From Lachnospiraceae bacterium (GTDB lineage: Bacteria > Bacillota > Clostridia > Lachnospirales > Lachnospiraceae), in the NCBI GenBank assembly GCA_024697595.1, contig JAILFK010000018.1, positions 1 through 64,000 of the forward strand: 64,000 nucleotides of DNA, in the 5' to 3' direction. The translations under genes were made by a program, and so were the position numbers. The notes under the pieces were generated by a model. The model was not told the DNA's origin. It ran no database searches and was given only the letters and a program-made list of their open reading frames with translations. Of the stretch, positions 45,933-55,311 are shown one piece after another (the stretch's first letter is position 1; the number at the start of each line of letters is the position of its first letter).

Positions 45933-46538
45933 CTATAAACTTGCAAAATTTGATAATATCTCCAATCCCACTTCACTACTTTTTTCTGGATGGAATTGGC
46001 AGGCAAATACATTACCTGATTCAACAGAAGCATGAATATTTACACCATAATCAGTGGTAGCTTTCACAATAGTTTCATCCTCTGCTTTCAAATAATATGA
46101 ATGCACAAAATAAACATATGGCTCGCCATTTAACCCCTCAAACAATCTACCATTATTCTGTAAATTCAATGAGTTCCAACCAATATGAGGAATTTTCAAA
46201 CCTTCTGCCTCTGGAATTCGAAGAACTTTTCCTTTTAAAATCCCAAGTCCCTCTACACCTGGAGTTTCATCGCTCTCTTCAAAAAGCAATTGCAAACCAA
46301 GACATATTCCTAAAAAAGGTTTATTATCAGCAACCGTTTCCTCAATAGCTTTATGCAATTCATATTTATGTAAATGCTCCATTGCATCGCCAAAAGATCC
46401 AACTCCTGGCAATATAACTTTATCCGCCTTTTTTATCTCTTTAAAATCTCTAGTCACAATTGTCTGTTGACCAATTAGATTTAGAGCTTTTTCAACACTT
46501 TTAATATTACCGGCATCATAGTCTAGTATTGCTATCAT
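45933..46538 (-). CDS. hisH: Imidazole glycerol phosphate synthase, glutaminase subunit
   Basis: A class I glutamine amidotransferase partner of HisF. The 201-residue protein shows the nucleophile elbow PFLGICLGLQLLFE with Cys near residue 80 and the His-x-Glu pair in FACQFHPEKSSEVG near residue 183. The first gene of the hisH-hisF-ung run, with an AGAGGATG ribosome site. Confidence 0.97.
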   Translation of the reverse strand: MIAILDYDAGNIKSVEKALNLIGQQTIVTRDFKEIKKADKVILPGVGSFGDAMEHLHKYELHKAIEETVADNKPFLGICLGLQLLFEESDETPGVEGLGILKGKVLRIPEAEGLKIPHIGWNSLNLQNNGRLFEGLNGEPYVYFVHSYYLKAEDETIVKATTDYGVNIHASVESGNVFACQFHPEKSSEVGLEILSNFASL

Positions 46539-46580
46539 TTAATCATCCTCTTTATATCGATTTTTTCTTATTATATAACA

Positions 46581-46609
46581 GAATCTGCGAACTAAATATC
46601 CGCAGATTC
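46581..46609 (-). other. Hairpin overlapping the hisH promoter region
   Basis: A perfect 9-bp stem GAATCTGCG/CGCAGATTC (46581-46589 with 46601-46609) between the acidic-protein gene and hisH. It is followed on the minus strand by TGTTATATAATAAG, which contains a -10-like TATAAT (46570-46575) rather than a U-run. It may end the upstream transcript weakly or act as an operator of hisH. Confidence 0.5.
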
Positions 46610-46670
46610 CATAAAAACATTTTAAATATTCTCTTTAAATTAAAGTATCTAACAATATTATGTTAAATAT

Positions 46671-48623
46671 TTATGATCCTAAATTTAAATCCTTTACAAT
46701 CTGATTAATCTTAATTGAATATTCCTCCCTGTTCAGATGAGAAAGGGAAATAGCATCTTCTTGAGATAAACCATATTGATCTTTGAGCAATTGAACAAGT
46801 TCTCCACCAATCGCATCATATAGCTCTCTAACCTCAAATTGATCAGCTTCTTCGACATTCTCCTCGTATCGAGATATTCCAATTACCAAAGAATCTAAGG
46901 CAAGTTCATACTCACCCATATTCACAAGCATATTGTAATCTTTTTTACGTTTCTGCAAATCAGCTAAAAGCCTTGCTTTTCCACATAAAGTAGCATCCTC
47001 CTCAGAAAGTTCATTACCTGCTAAAGTATCATAGGCTTCTATATAATCACCCTTATCATAAGCCGCCTGAGCATCATTGCGAGTCATGCTTGTAGATACA
47101 GCCTTTTGCAATATATTTACAAATATAATCACTGATATGCCTAACAGTAGGAAAACAATGATAAATTTCATTGGAATAACTGGAGAATTATCAGGTTTTT
47201 TCTCCTTTTTAGGTTTTGGTTCCTTTGGCTTCTTTGGTTTCTTTTCCTTTTTAGGCTTCTTCTCTTTTTTCTTCTTTTCTTTTTTCTTTTTCTCTTTTTT
47301 ATCTGGTTTTTCTTCGCCTTCTTCTGAGTCTTCTTCCCCATCTAAAGCTTTTAATATATCCATATTTTCCTGATTCATATCTTCCTTATCAGGGGTGGAA
47401 ATATCAATAACTTCATCTTCCTCTTCCTTAGGCTTTTTAGCAAAGATAGATTTAATCTTGGCAATAATTGCAGGAATACCCTTTAATTCATTTTCACCAT
47501 CTTCACTATCTTCAGAATCAACATCTAGACCACCGGCCAAATCATTTTGATCTCCGCCTTCGGCCGCATCAGCTTGAGCCTCAAACTCCTCTTGTGCTTC
47601 TGGTAACTCTTCTTGATTTTCATCAGAATTTAACATCTTGCTGATGTCATCTAGGTCTCCATCTCCAGCTAATAAATCCATTAAATCAACATCCGCATCC
47701 TCATCAAGCAACGCTTCCTCTTCGCCACTGCTTTCGGCTGCCTCCATTGGATTATTTAAAATATTTTCAGCCTCCATAGCGGCATATTTTTCTAGTAAAT
47801 CTTCACCGGAAACACCTATTGGAACTTCTTCCTGGTTTTCCTCTTTTGCATTTACATCTTTATCAGAATCCTCTGAAGCTAAATCCTCAACTGTATCTTC
47901 TGCTTTTTTAATTTCATTTGACCCTAAATCTTCAACCGCATCTTCTACTTCTTCAGTTTCTTCTGAAACCAAATCCTGCGCATCTTCAGTTTCTTCTGAA
48001 GCCAAATCTTCTTCTTCCGAATCATCTAGAGCAGCATCTTCTGCATTTTCATCTTCTTCGGTTTTATCCGAGTCTTCTGACTCTTCTAAAAATGATAATT
48101 CATCCTCAAAATCCCCATATGATTCTGTAATCTCAGAAGAAAATCCCGACTCTGAAGTACTATTTTCAATTTCTTCTTTTGCTTGATTTACAATACTATC
48201 AATATTATCTAAAAATGATGTATCTGACTCATTTTCACCATTTATATCATCCTGTAAATCTTCATCTTCGGCTTCGTTTTTATGCTTAAGAGATTCTTGA
48301 AAAGCTAATTCATCCCTTCTCATTTCATCTTCAAAATCACGCATAAAAGCATCTTCGTCGTCAACACCAAGTTCTTCTTCAAACTCCTTCAGAAAATCAT
48401 CTTCAGAAAATGCTTTCCTTAAATTACTATGCGACGAAACAGCAGGCTCATAATTTTCAATACCTGTGGCCTGCATAAAATCATCATTTGGATTAATCTT
48501 ATTCTTTTGTTTTTGTCTTTTGACCGCGTTCATAGCTGATCGTTTTTCAGCATCATCCACATCTTCACGAACAGTTTTTACAGAATCAAGCAGTCCATCT
48601 AAGTAATCTTCACTGTTTGCCAC
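46671..48623 (-). CDS. Highly acidic single-pass membrane protein, unknown function
   Basis: A 650-residue protein read from a GTG at 48623, chosen because GGAGG lies seven bases before it. Residues 1 to about 445 are cytosolic, disordered-looking and extremely rich in Asp, Glu and Ser. A lysine/proline/glutamate block follows (about 445-490), then one membrane helix (about 492-515), then a 130-residue helical extracellular domain with TPR-like character. No catalytic motif was recognised. It is encoded just after cheV and before hisH. It may be a scaffold for an envelope or chemotaxis complex; this is speculation. Confidence 0.65.
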   Translation of the reverse strand: MANSEDYLDGLLDSVKTVREDVDDAEKRSAMNAVKRQKQKNKINPNDDFMQATGIENYEPAVSSHSNLRKAFSEDDFLKEFEEELGVDDEDAFMRDFEDEMRRDELAFQESLKHKNEAEDEDLQDDINGENESDTSFLDNIDSIVNQAKEEIENSTSESGFSSEITESYGDFEDELSFLEESEDSDKTEEDENAEDAALDDSEEEDLASEETEDAQDLVSEETEEVEDAVEDLGSNEIKKAEDTVEDLASEDSDKDVNAKEENQEEVPIGVSGEDLLEKYAAMEAENILNNPMEAAESSGEEEALLDEDADVDLMDLLAGDGDLDDISKMLNSDENQEELPEAQEEFEAQADAAEGGDQNDLAGGLDVDSEDSEDGENELKGIPAIIAKIKSIFAKKPKEEEDEVIDISTPDKEDMNQENMDILKALDGEEDSEEGEEKPDKKEKKKKEKKKKEKKPKKEKKPKKPKEPKPKKEKKPDNSPVIPMKFIIVFLLLGISVIIFVNILQKAVSTSMTRNDAQAAYDKGDYIEAYDTLAGNELSEEDATLCGKARLLADLQKRKKDYNMLVNMGEYELALDSLVIGISRYEENVEEADQFEVRELYDAIGGELVQLLKDQYGLSQEDAISLSHLNREEYSIKINQIVKDLNLGS

Positions 48624-48642
48624 AGCGATACCTCCGCCTTTT

Positions 48643-48675
48643 AAAATAATAAGGGATGTGCCTAAGCACATCCCT
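48643..48675 (-). terminator. cheV terminator
   Basis: A perfect 10-bp stem (48652-48661 with 48666-48675, 4-base loop) followed on the minus strand by TATTATTTT, 12 bases past the cheV stop. The acidic-protein gene begins 28 bases further on, so it needs read-through or a promoter I could not see. Confidence 0.85.
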
Positions 48676-48687
48676 AAAAATCAAGAA

Positions 48688-49608
48688 TTAATTATTGCGC
48701 TTATTAGCGTATTCCTCAATAAGTTGATCAATTGTGTCTACAAGATTTCCAATTTCAGGTTTAGTCAACTGAGCATCAGCTCCTAGCTGCTCACCCTTTC
48801 TTCTAATCTCTTCATTGATAAGAGATGAGAAAATAACTACAGGAATCTGTGATAAAATCTCATCATCCTTGACAAGTTTAGTAAGTCTATGACCATCCAT
48901 AAGTGGCATCTCAATATCAGTAACAATAAGCTGAATCTTATCCAATACATTGCCAGCTTTTCTCATTTCAATAAGCTTATCCCAGGCTTCCTGACCATTC
49001 ATATTGATATTAAGATTTGTATAACCAGCCTTTCTCAAGCACTCACAGATAAGTTTACTAAGAAGTGCTGAATCCTCGGCGATCATAATAGTTGTGTCGC
49101 CTCTATCTTTCTTAACATAATTTTCCATATCAGAAACTTTAAGACCAGTTTCAGGATTGATATCAGATACAATCTTTTCAAAGTCAAGTATAACTACCAA
49201 CTTATCCTCTAACTTGATAACACCAGTTGAAACACCTGCTTCATCAGAACTAATTGTAGCATCCGGTTTAATAATCTCTTCCCACGATACTCTGTGAATA
49301 CCGATAACTTCATCAACGTGAAATGCTGTATTTAACTTGTTGAAGTTTGTAATAATAAACAAACCGTTATTAGCAGGTTCCTCTTCAATCTTCAAGCACT
49401 TTCTCAAATTAATAACAGAGATCATTGTATCTCTCGGCATAAATATACCTTCAATACAAGGATGTGCATTTGGAAGTGGAGTAACTGGTTGATATAGCAA
49501 AATCTCTCTAATCTTCGCCACGTTAATTCCGTAGTGATTGTCTGCTATTGTAAATTCTAGAATCTCCAGTTCGTTTGTTCCAGACTCCAATAAAATATTT
49601 GTGTCCAT
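48688..49608 (-). CDS. cheV: Chemotaxis protein CheV
   Basis: A coupling protein joining receptors to CheA. The 306-residue protein has a CheW domain (about residues 10-160; GINVAKIREILLY, CIEGIFMPRDTMISVINLR) and a receiver domain (172-306; TTIMIAEDSALLSK, LIVTDIEMPLMDGHR with the phospho-Asp, and the conserved Lys in LTKPE). CheV contributes to adaptation in Bacillus. It follows the lipoprotein gene by 30 bases and is monocistronic otherwise. This implies the organism is chemotactic. Confidence 0.96.
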   Translation of the reverse strand: MDTNILLESGTNELEILEFTIADNHYGINVAKIREILLYQPVTPLPNAHPCIEGIFMPRDTMISVINLRKCLKIEEEPANNGLFIITNFNKLNTAFHVDEVIGIHRVSWEEIIKPDATISSDEAGVSTGVIKLEDKLVVILDFEKIVSDINPETGLKVSDMENYVKKDRGDTTIMIAEDSALLSKLICECLRKAGYTNLNINMNGQEAWDKLIEMRKAGNVLDKIQLIVTDIEMPLMDGHRLTKLVKDDEILSQIPVVIFSSLINEEIRRKGEQLGADAQLTKPEIGNLVDTIDQLIEEYANKRNN

Positions 49609-49638
49609 TCCTTTTTCCTCCCAAAAGTTTATTCTAAA

Positions 49639-50328
49639 TTATTGTATTTTTACACTATATACCTGATTACCTTTTGTCACTTGCAATACCATGTTCTGTA
49701 TATCCTCGACATACCCGCTATTGGTCTCAAATATAAGAACTAAATCCTCTGCACTTCCTGCTGCAACTGCATCGGAATAATATGTCGACAAATCTACCAC
49801 TGATAATGTTGAATAATTTTCTGCAGTAACATTATCATTTATAGATAACTTGTATTTAATTACATTATTGAGCAAGTCAACAGGAACATCACTTGATGAT
49901 ATATTTGTTGCTGTAAAATGTAATACGATATAAGTATTTCCTGCAGTCGCATCAGCCACTGCTACATCTGGTGTTGCTACAGTCGGTGTGACTTCATAAC
50001 TGACATAACTAAAATTCATTCCGTCAACACCAATTATATCTGAAAAAGAAGAAATAGACTGCATTGCAGCAGCTTCCTCAGCCGCCTTCTTGGCAGCTTC
50101 TTCCTCTTCTTCCGCTCTCTTTTCTTCCTCCGCCTTTTCTATCTTTTCCGGATCCACATATGCATAACCTTCTCTGGATGCTCTATTAAATTTTGCAACC
50201 ATTTTTGCAGAGTAGAGTACAATTTTCTCCTCTTCCTCTTCAGTTAAATCATACATTTTTGCGCATCCACTAAATGTCAGGCAAATACAAAACAAAAGAA
50301 TGCAAACAAGACTTTTCTTAAATTTCAT
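49639..50328 (-). CDS. Lipoprotein with DUF4352-like domain
   Basis: A 229-residue secreted lipoprotein: signal peptide MKFKKSLVCILLFCICLTFS followed by lipobox FSGC. A charged Glu/Ala/Lys helical stretch (about residues 55-85) leads to a beta-rich C-terminal domain (YIVLHFTATNISSSDVPVD) of the DUF4352/telokin-like type. The ATG at 50328 has AAGGAG eight bases before. It lies 94 bases after a sensor kinase gene and 30 bases before cheV. It may sense or bind something outside the membrane for one of these, which is inference. Confidence 0.7.
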   Translation of the reverse strand: MKFKKSLVCILLFCICLTFSGCAKMYDLTEEEEEKIVLYSAKMVAKFNRASREGYAYVDPEKIEKAEEEKRAEEEEEAAKKAAEEAAAMQSISSFSDIIGVDGMNFSYVSYEVTPTVATPDVAVADATAGNTYIVLHFTATNISSSDVPVDLLNNVIKYKLSINDNVTAENYSTLSVVDLSTYYSDAVAAGSAEDLVLIFETNSGYVEDIQNMVLQVTKGNQVYSVKIQ

Positions 50329-50367
50329 ATTATACTCCTTGAACAATATAGTTCTACGTTTAGTATA

Positions 50368-50396
50368 ATGTTACCATTCTTATGAGTAATATTCAA
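50368..50396 (-). promoter_or_regulatory. Predicted promoter of the lipoprotein-cheV pair
   Basis: TTGAAT (50391-50396), 17-base spacer and TAACAT (50368-50373) on the minus strand, 40 bases before the lipoprotein start. Confidence 0.55.
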
Positions 50397-50422
50397 CAAA
50401 AATTTAGCGATTTTTTCAGGAT

Positions 50423-51928
50423 TTAGCATTCTAATTCAAACCAAAACTCTACACCATTTTCTCTGTTTATAACACCATATTGTTGATTCAAATCATCCAT
50501 TACAGCTTTAACTATTGATAAGCCCACACCAGTACCACCATAAGCTCTTGTTCTAGCTTTATCAACCTTGTAAAATGTATCCCAAATATGAGGCAATGCC
50601 TCGTCTGGAATCTTGTCTCCCGTGTTAAATACACTTATTCTACATATATTTCCTGATTTGATTATATTTAAAACAATTTTTTTATTTTCACCCTTGCAAT
50701 AATGTATAGCATTGCTCAAATAATTATTAAACACTTGTTCTATTGCATATTCATCTGCATAAACATCAATGTTATCTTCCATATTCAGCTCAAATTCAAT
50801 ATCATTTTGCTCAAATAAAATTTTATAACTAGGCAAGAAATTAGAAATCAGATCACATATATTTATTCTTTGAATATCTAACTGATTTAATCCCATCTCT
50901 AACTGATTTAAATTGATTAGTTCAAGAACCATTTTGTTCATTCTATTTGCTTCATCAATAATAACATCACAATAGAATTCACGACTGTCGGGATCATCAT
51001 TTATCGAATCTTTCAAACCTTCAGCATAGCCTGAAATAACAGCAATCGGTGTTTTAAGCTCATGACTCACATTTCTTATAAATTCTTTTTGTTTTTGCTG
51101 ATTCTCCTCTGTCACCACAATATCTCGTTGCAATTTATGATTTGCTTTTTTGAGATCAATAATATTTTTTTCTAAGGTGTCCGATAATTCATTCATATGT
51201 TCACCTAGAATATCAATTTCATTTCGTCTATCCGGGTGACTGGATTCATATTTCACATCAAAATCCATCTCAGTCATCCGCTCTGATAATTCTGTTAATT
51301 GTAATATCGGTTTAGTAATTTTTTTTGTGAGCAAAATTGATACATAAGCACTGACAATAATAGCAACCACACTACCCATCAAGAAAAATCTATTTGAAAT
51401 TCTAGCACTCTCTTTCATGCTCTCTAAAGGACTTCGAATCAAAATCAGATTACCATCATCCAAAGTCCCCCACAAAACAATATATGATTCATCAAGTCTT
51501 TCATCTTCCATCTCTACAATAGAATAGTTTTCCATCTTTAGCCAAATTCTACTCTTGCCACCATTATGATCTCCTAAAATCGCATCTATCATAATATCAT
51601 GGTAATAACTATCCTCTTTGCCTGTTGTATATACAGTATCTCCATCCGGCTCTAAAATAATAATAGCCAGATTATTATTGACATGTATTTTTTCCATAGA
51701 TAGTTCAAATGCTGTGCTTTCATCGTCACTTGAACTATACCATTCATTGATTTTTTCGTAGGCATCTTGCATAACATGAGTTTTTTCCTGACAATAATAA
51801 AACCCTAAAAGAAAGGAATTCATAGCTGCAATATATCCTATAACAAGCAAAATTACACCTATAAAAATCCATGCTACTTGCTTATTAATTTTATATATCT
51901 TCCCGTCTTTTTGCATTGTCATCCTCAT
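50423..51928 (-). CDS. Sensor histidine kinase
   Basis: A 501-residue membrane kinase. Two membrane helices at about residues 18-40 and 178-200 bracket an extracellular domain of about 140 residues. HAMP (205-255) follows, then the HisKA phospho-His in FIRNVSHELKTPIAV near residue 280 and an HATPase domain with NNYLSNAIHYC, DTFYKVDKARTRAYGGTGVGL. The start is one of three close ATGs. It lies 14 bases after its response regulator gene. The signal is unknown; envelope stress sensors share this layout. Confidence 0.93.
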   Translation of the reverse strand: MRMTMQKDGKIYKINKQVAWIFIGVILLVIGYIAAMNSFLLGFYYCQEKTHVMQDAYEKINEWYSSSDDESTAFELSMEKIHVNNNLAIIILEPDGDTVYTTGKEDSYYHDIMIDAILGDHNGGKSRIWLKMENYSIVEMEDERLDESYIVLWGTLDDGNLILIRSPLESMKESARISNRFFLMGSVVAIIVSAYVSILLTKKITKPILQLTELSERMTEMDFDVKYESSHPDRRNEIDILGEHMNELSDTLEKNIIDLKKANHKLQRDIVVTEENQQKQKEFIRNVSHELKTPIAVISGYAEGLKDSINDDPDSREFYCDVIIDEANRMNKMVLELINLNQLEMGLNQLDIQRINICDLISNFLPSYKILFEQNDIEFELNMEDNIDVYADEYAIEQVFNNYLSNAIHYCKGENKKIVLNIIKSGNICRISVFNTGDKIPDEALPHIWDTFYKVDKARTRAYGGTGVGLSIVKAVMDDLNQQYGVINRENGVEFWFELEC

Positions 51929-51942
51929 CCTTGAAATAATAT

Positions 51943-52617
51943 TTATACTTCGAATTTATATCCCATTCCCCAAATTGTCTTTATACAATTACCTTTTTCA
52001 CCTAACTTAGCTCTCAATTTTTTAACATGTGTATCAATTGTTCTGGCATCGCCAAAATAATCATATTCCCAAACACCATTTAATATCTTATCTCTAGAAA
52101 GGGCAATATCAGCATTTTCCATAAAATATGCCAACAATTCAAACTCTTTAACACTGAGTACGATTTCTTTATCATCAACCATAACCTGATGAGCTTGTTT
52201 GTCAAGCATAATACCACCCATTTCAATTTTTTCATTTTCCTTAACATCAGAATAAATTCTTTTATACAAAGCATTCACTCGAGCCACAAAAATCTTTGGA
52301 CTAAATGGTTTTGACACAAATTCATCCGCACCACAATCAAATCCATTTAGCACATCATTTTCTTCACTTTTAGCTGTGAGAATAATAATTGGCATATCAG
52401 ATGTTTCTCTTATCTCTCTACATACTGTATATCCATCCACCCCTGGCATCATAACATCCAAAATAGCCATCTCTATGCTTTTATCTTTATAAAAAATTTC
52501 TAGTGCAGCTTCCCCATCTTCAGCTGTAACCACCATATATCCCTCTCTTGTTAAATAATCTGATAAAAGTTTTAATAATCTTGTTTCATCATCCGCTATA
52601 AGAATTTTCTTTGACAT
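51943..52617 (-). CDS. OmpR-family response regulator
   Basis: A 224-residue two-domain regulator. Receiver at 1-120 (D9, D10, phosphorylation site D54 in AILDVMMPG, K105 in SKPFSP) and a winged-helix DNA-binding domain to the end (ALSRDKILNGVWEYDYFGDARTIDTHVKKLRAKLGEK split over residues 175-211). It is transcribed with the kinase gene 14 bases downstream. Targets are unknown. Confidence 0.95.
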   Translation of the reverse strand: MSKKILIADDETRLLKLLSDYLTREGYMVVTAEDGEAALEIFYKDKSIEMAILDVMMPGVDGYTVCREIRETSDMPIIILTAKSEENDVLNGFDCGADEFVSKPFSPKIFVARVNALYKRIYSDVKENEKIEMGGIMLDKQAHQVMVDDKEIVLSVKEFELLAYFMENADIALSRDKILNGVWEYDYFGDARTIDTHVKKLRAKLGEKGNCIKTIWGMGYKFEV

Positions 52618-52679
52618 AATATTATTATCCTTTCACTTAATTCTTCAATGCTATCACATCAATATGGTTATAATGTGAA

Positions 52680-53246
52680 TTAATTATTAACCTCTTTTTG
52701 TTTTAAACTATCTTCTTTAGCTTTTACATTTTGCTCACGCTCTATTAAACTTTTTTCCTTTTCTGTAAGCTCCTGAGCCCAAGAAGCATATTCATTGGTT
52801 ATCTTTTCCTTATAATTTAAAATATTAGGACTATTTATAGTGGACGCCACATAAAACATCCCCACTATAATAACAAGCATCGCTATACAAGCAACTCTAA
52901 AAACATTTGTAAGAGTCTTATATTTTTTCACTTGCCTTTCAAGTTTTTTTATCGTTCTTTCATCTCGTACAGTGGATTTTGCTTTATAACTATCTTCCAC
53001 CGGTTTATTTTCTCTATTCTTCTCTTTTAATTTATCTATTTGAGCCTCTAGTTTCTTCATGAAAATATTGCCTATTTCAGTATGAAACATATCCTGCTCT
53101 AATAGTTGTAAATAAAGATTTTCAACAACTTCTAAATCAGAGAAATCCACCTGCTTGGTTATATGTTCAATTGCCTCGTATTCTTTTTGAGCTTCATTGG
53201 CTTCATTTAAGGTGCCAAACTCAAACTTTCCAACCTTATATGCCAT
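52680..53246 (-). CDS. Coiled-coil membrane protein, unknown function
   Basis: A 188-residue protein. A charged helical N-terminal half (about residues 1-110; no signal peptide) is followed by one membrane helix (about 116-138) and a short Glu/Lys-rich coiled-coil tail. No known family recognised. It precedes the two-component system by 62 bases in the same direction and is divergent from the DNA polymerase gene. It might share the two-component transcript. Confidence 0.6.
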   Translation of the reverse strand: MAYKVGKFEFGTLNEANEAQKEYEAIEHITKQVDFSDLEVVENLYLQLLEQDMFHTEIGNIFMKKLEAQIDKLKEKNRENKPVEDSYKAKSTVRDERTIKKLERQVKKYKTLTNVFRVACIAMLVIIVGMFYVASTINSPNILNYKEKITNEYASWAQELTEKEKSLIEREQNVKAKEDSLKQKEVNN

Positions 53247-53343
53247 ATAATTTTCCCCTATATGTATTTTATATTTTCTATTATATTATATTTGTAAAAA
53301 TATGATAAGATAAAATAAATTTTTATTAAAAAGGAGGGAGAAA

Positions 53344-54612
53344 ATGGCTAGACAACATACCTATATGTGCATCGATTTAAAGTCTTTTTACGCATCAGTT
53401 GAATGTGTTGCACGTGGTTTAGATGTTATGACAACCAAACTTGTTGTTGCCGACCCTTCTAGATCAGACAAAACTATATGTCTAGCTGTAAGCCCTGCGC
53501 TAAAAGAACTAGGCGTCAAAAATCGTTGCCGCGTTTTCGAAATCCCTAAAAATATCGACTATATAATGGCCCCACCTCGCATGCAAGCATATATTGATTG
53601 TTCCGCTGAAATATATAGTATTTATTTAAAATATTTATCAAAAGACGATATATTTGTTTATTCAATTGATGAGGCATTTATGGACATTACAGAATACCTA
53701 TCGCTTTACAACATGACTCCATTCGAATTGGGCAATACTATAATGCAAGATATATATAACAACTTAGGAATTCGTGCAACCTGTGGCATCGGTTCCAATC
53801 TATATTTGGCAAAAATCGCTTTGGATATAACAGCAAAACACTCATCTGATTTTATCGGCGAGTTGAACGAAGAAACATTTAAGCAGACATTGTGGACCCA
53901 CAAACCTCTAACCGATTTCTGGAGAATAGGTTCTGGCACTGCCAACAAATTAGCAAAATATGGAATATATACAATGAAAGATATCGCTAATACCGATGAA
54001 AACTTTTTATATAATCTATTTGGAAAAGATACAGAATTACTAATAGATCATGCTAATGGAATCGAACCCGTTACTATGTATGATATAAAAAATTATAAGC
54101 CGCAATCCAACTCTTTATCTAGCGGCCAGGTTTTAATGCGAGATTACAAGTACGAAGAAGGTGTATTGATTGTAAAAGAAATGATGGACCTATTATGTCT
54201 CGATATGGTTTCTAGCGATTTAGTTACAAATTCAATAACCTTGCATATCGGATACTCCAATAGCCAAAATATAGCTCCTGCTCATGGAACCACAACTATA
54301 AATCAACACACTAACTCCGATTTAATTTGGGTACCTGAAATCGAGAAATTATATCGAAAAATTATAAATCCCAACATTCCCATCAGACGTATAAACATAA
54401 CCTGTAATGACGTCTCAAAAGAGGAATGTCATCAATATGATTTTTTTATTGATGCAACAATGTTAAATCGAAATAAAAAACTTCAAAAAGCAATAATTCA
54501 GATAAAAGATAAATATGGTAAAAATGCCATCTTAAAAGGTATGAACTTAGAAGAAAGTGGAACTACCATGGAAAGAAATAAACAGATAGGAGGTCATAAA
54601 AGTGGCGAGTAA
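53344..54612 (+). CDS. Y-family DNA polymerase (UmuC/UvrX-like)
   Basis: A translesion polymerase of 422 residues. The palm carries D11 in CIDLKSFYASVE and the SIDEAFMD motif (D-E near residue 108), with the steric-gate region at FYASVE. Fingers, thumb and little-finger parts follow (GIRATCGIGSNLYLAKIALD). The YolD-like gene overlaps its last 11 bases, as in B. subtilis yqjW/uvrX-yolD. An AAGGAGGG site precedes the ATG. I found no LexA box in the 97-base upstream gap. Confidence 0.93.
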   Translation: MARQHTYMCIDLKSFYASVECVARGLDVMTTKLVVADPSRSDKTICLAVSPALKELGVKNRCRVFEIPKNIDYIMAPPRMQAYIDCSAEIYSIYLKYLSKDDIFVYSIDEAFMDITEYLSLYNMTPFELGNTIMQDIYNNLGIRATCGIGSNLYLAKIALDITAKHSSDFIGELNEETFKQTLWTHKPLTDFWRIGSGTANKLAKYGIYTMKDIANTDENFLYNLFGKDTELLIDHANGIEPVTMYDIKNYKPQSNSLSSGQVLMRDYKYEEGVLIVKEMMDLLCLDMVSSDLVTNSITLHIGYSNSQNIAPAHGTTTINQHTNSDLIWVPEIEKLYRKIINPNIPIRRINITCNDVSKEECHQYDFFIDATMLNRNKKLQKAIIQIKDKYGKNAILKGMNLEESGTTMERNKQIGGHKSGE

Positions 54613-54934
54613 ACCAAAATATAAGATGACCGTTCAAGACAGAGCCAAACAATTTATGCCCTTTGCCGCGCTAAAAGGATACGATGAAGCCCTTCGTGCA
54701 AAAGAAAAAATTGTAGTTGATAAAGTAACACTATCCCCAGAAAAATTAGATGAGATTGATACCACGATGCATCAGATAAAAATCGGTATGGTCATCTCTG
54801 TTATTTATTATTTCGAAAATCAGTACATAAAAAAAACAGGCATGGTAGCAAAAATAGATGCCACCAGCCGTTTTATTCAAATCGTCGATACAAAAATATA
54901 TTTCGATGATATATACGATGTGATAATAAATTAA
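54602..54934 (+). CDS. YolD-like protein
   Basis: A 110-residue YolD-family protein starting at GTG with AGGAGG eight bases upstream. DRAKQFMPFAALKGYDEALR near residues 12-31 is the family core. YolD-like proteins are usually co-encoded with Y-family polymerases and may control their access to DNA; the role is not proven. It overlaps the polymerase gene by 11 bases and meets the lone receiver gene tail to tail (4-base overlap). Confidence 0.88.
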   Translation: MASKPKYKMTVQDRAKQFMPFAALKGYDEALRAKEKIVVDKVTLSPEKLDEIDTTMHQIKIGMVISVIYYFENQYIKKTGMVAKIDATSRFIQIVDTKIYFDDIYDVIIN

Positions 54935-55311
54935 TTATTTACAATCTCATTCAAAATGCTTTCTAATTGTTCAAGTTGAACAGGCTTCATTAAAAACGCA
55001 TTAAATAATGGATGGGAATCTAAATCCTTATCTGGTTCTGTCAATACTGTCATTAAAGTCACAAAAGATGGAGCCAATTCATTTTTTTCTTCAAATTTTC
55101 TAATCTCTTCTGTCACTATATATCCCTGTATTTTAGGCATAATCAAATCAATTAACAAAAAATCATATGCCAGTCCGTCTTCCGCTGCATACTTATACAT
55201 ATCAACGGCTTCCTGTCCATCAACGGCAATATCACAATCACCATATTTTTCTAATATAGATATTAAATATTTACTGGAATTATAATCATCTTCTGCAAGT
55301 AATATTTTCAT
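54931..55311 (-). CDS. Single-domain response regulator (receiver only)
   Basis: A 126-residue receiver domain with D8/D9, phospho-Asp D55 in LLIDLIMPK and a conserved Lys in FLMKPVQ. There is no output domain. The partner kinase is unknown; single-domain receivers often work in chemotaxis or phosphorelays. The GGGGTGA ribosome site lies a few bases before the ATG. It overlaps the convergent YolD-like gene by 4 bases. Confidence 0.92.
   Translation of the reverse strand: MKILLAEDDYNSSKYLISILEKYGDCDIAVDGQEAVDMYKYAAEDGLAYDFLLIDLIMPKIQGYIVTEEIRKFEEKNELAPSFVTLMTVLTEPDKDLDSHPLFNAFLMKPVQLEQLESILNEIVNN

Noticed and set aside
45376..46035. 219-codon plus-strand frame opposite hisF/hisH
   Set aside because: It lies entirely antisense to two certain genes and has no family resemblance.
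47638..48186. Ser-rich 182-codon plus-strand frame
   Set aside because: It is the antisense of the acidic low-complexity region (Glu/Asp codons read as Ser/Phe in reverse) with no ribosome site.
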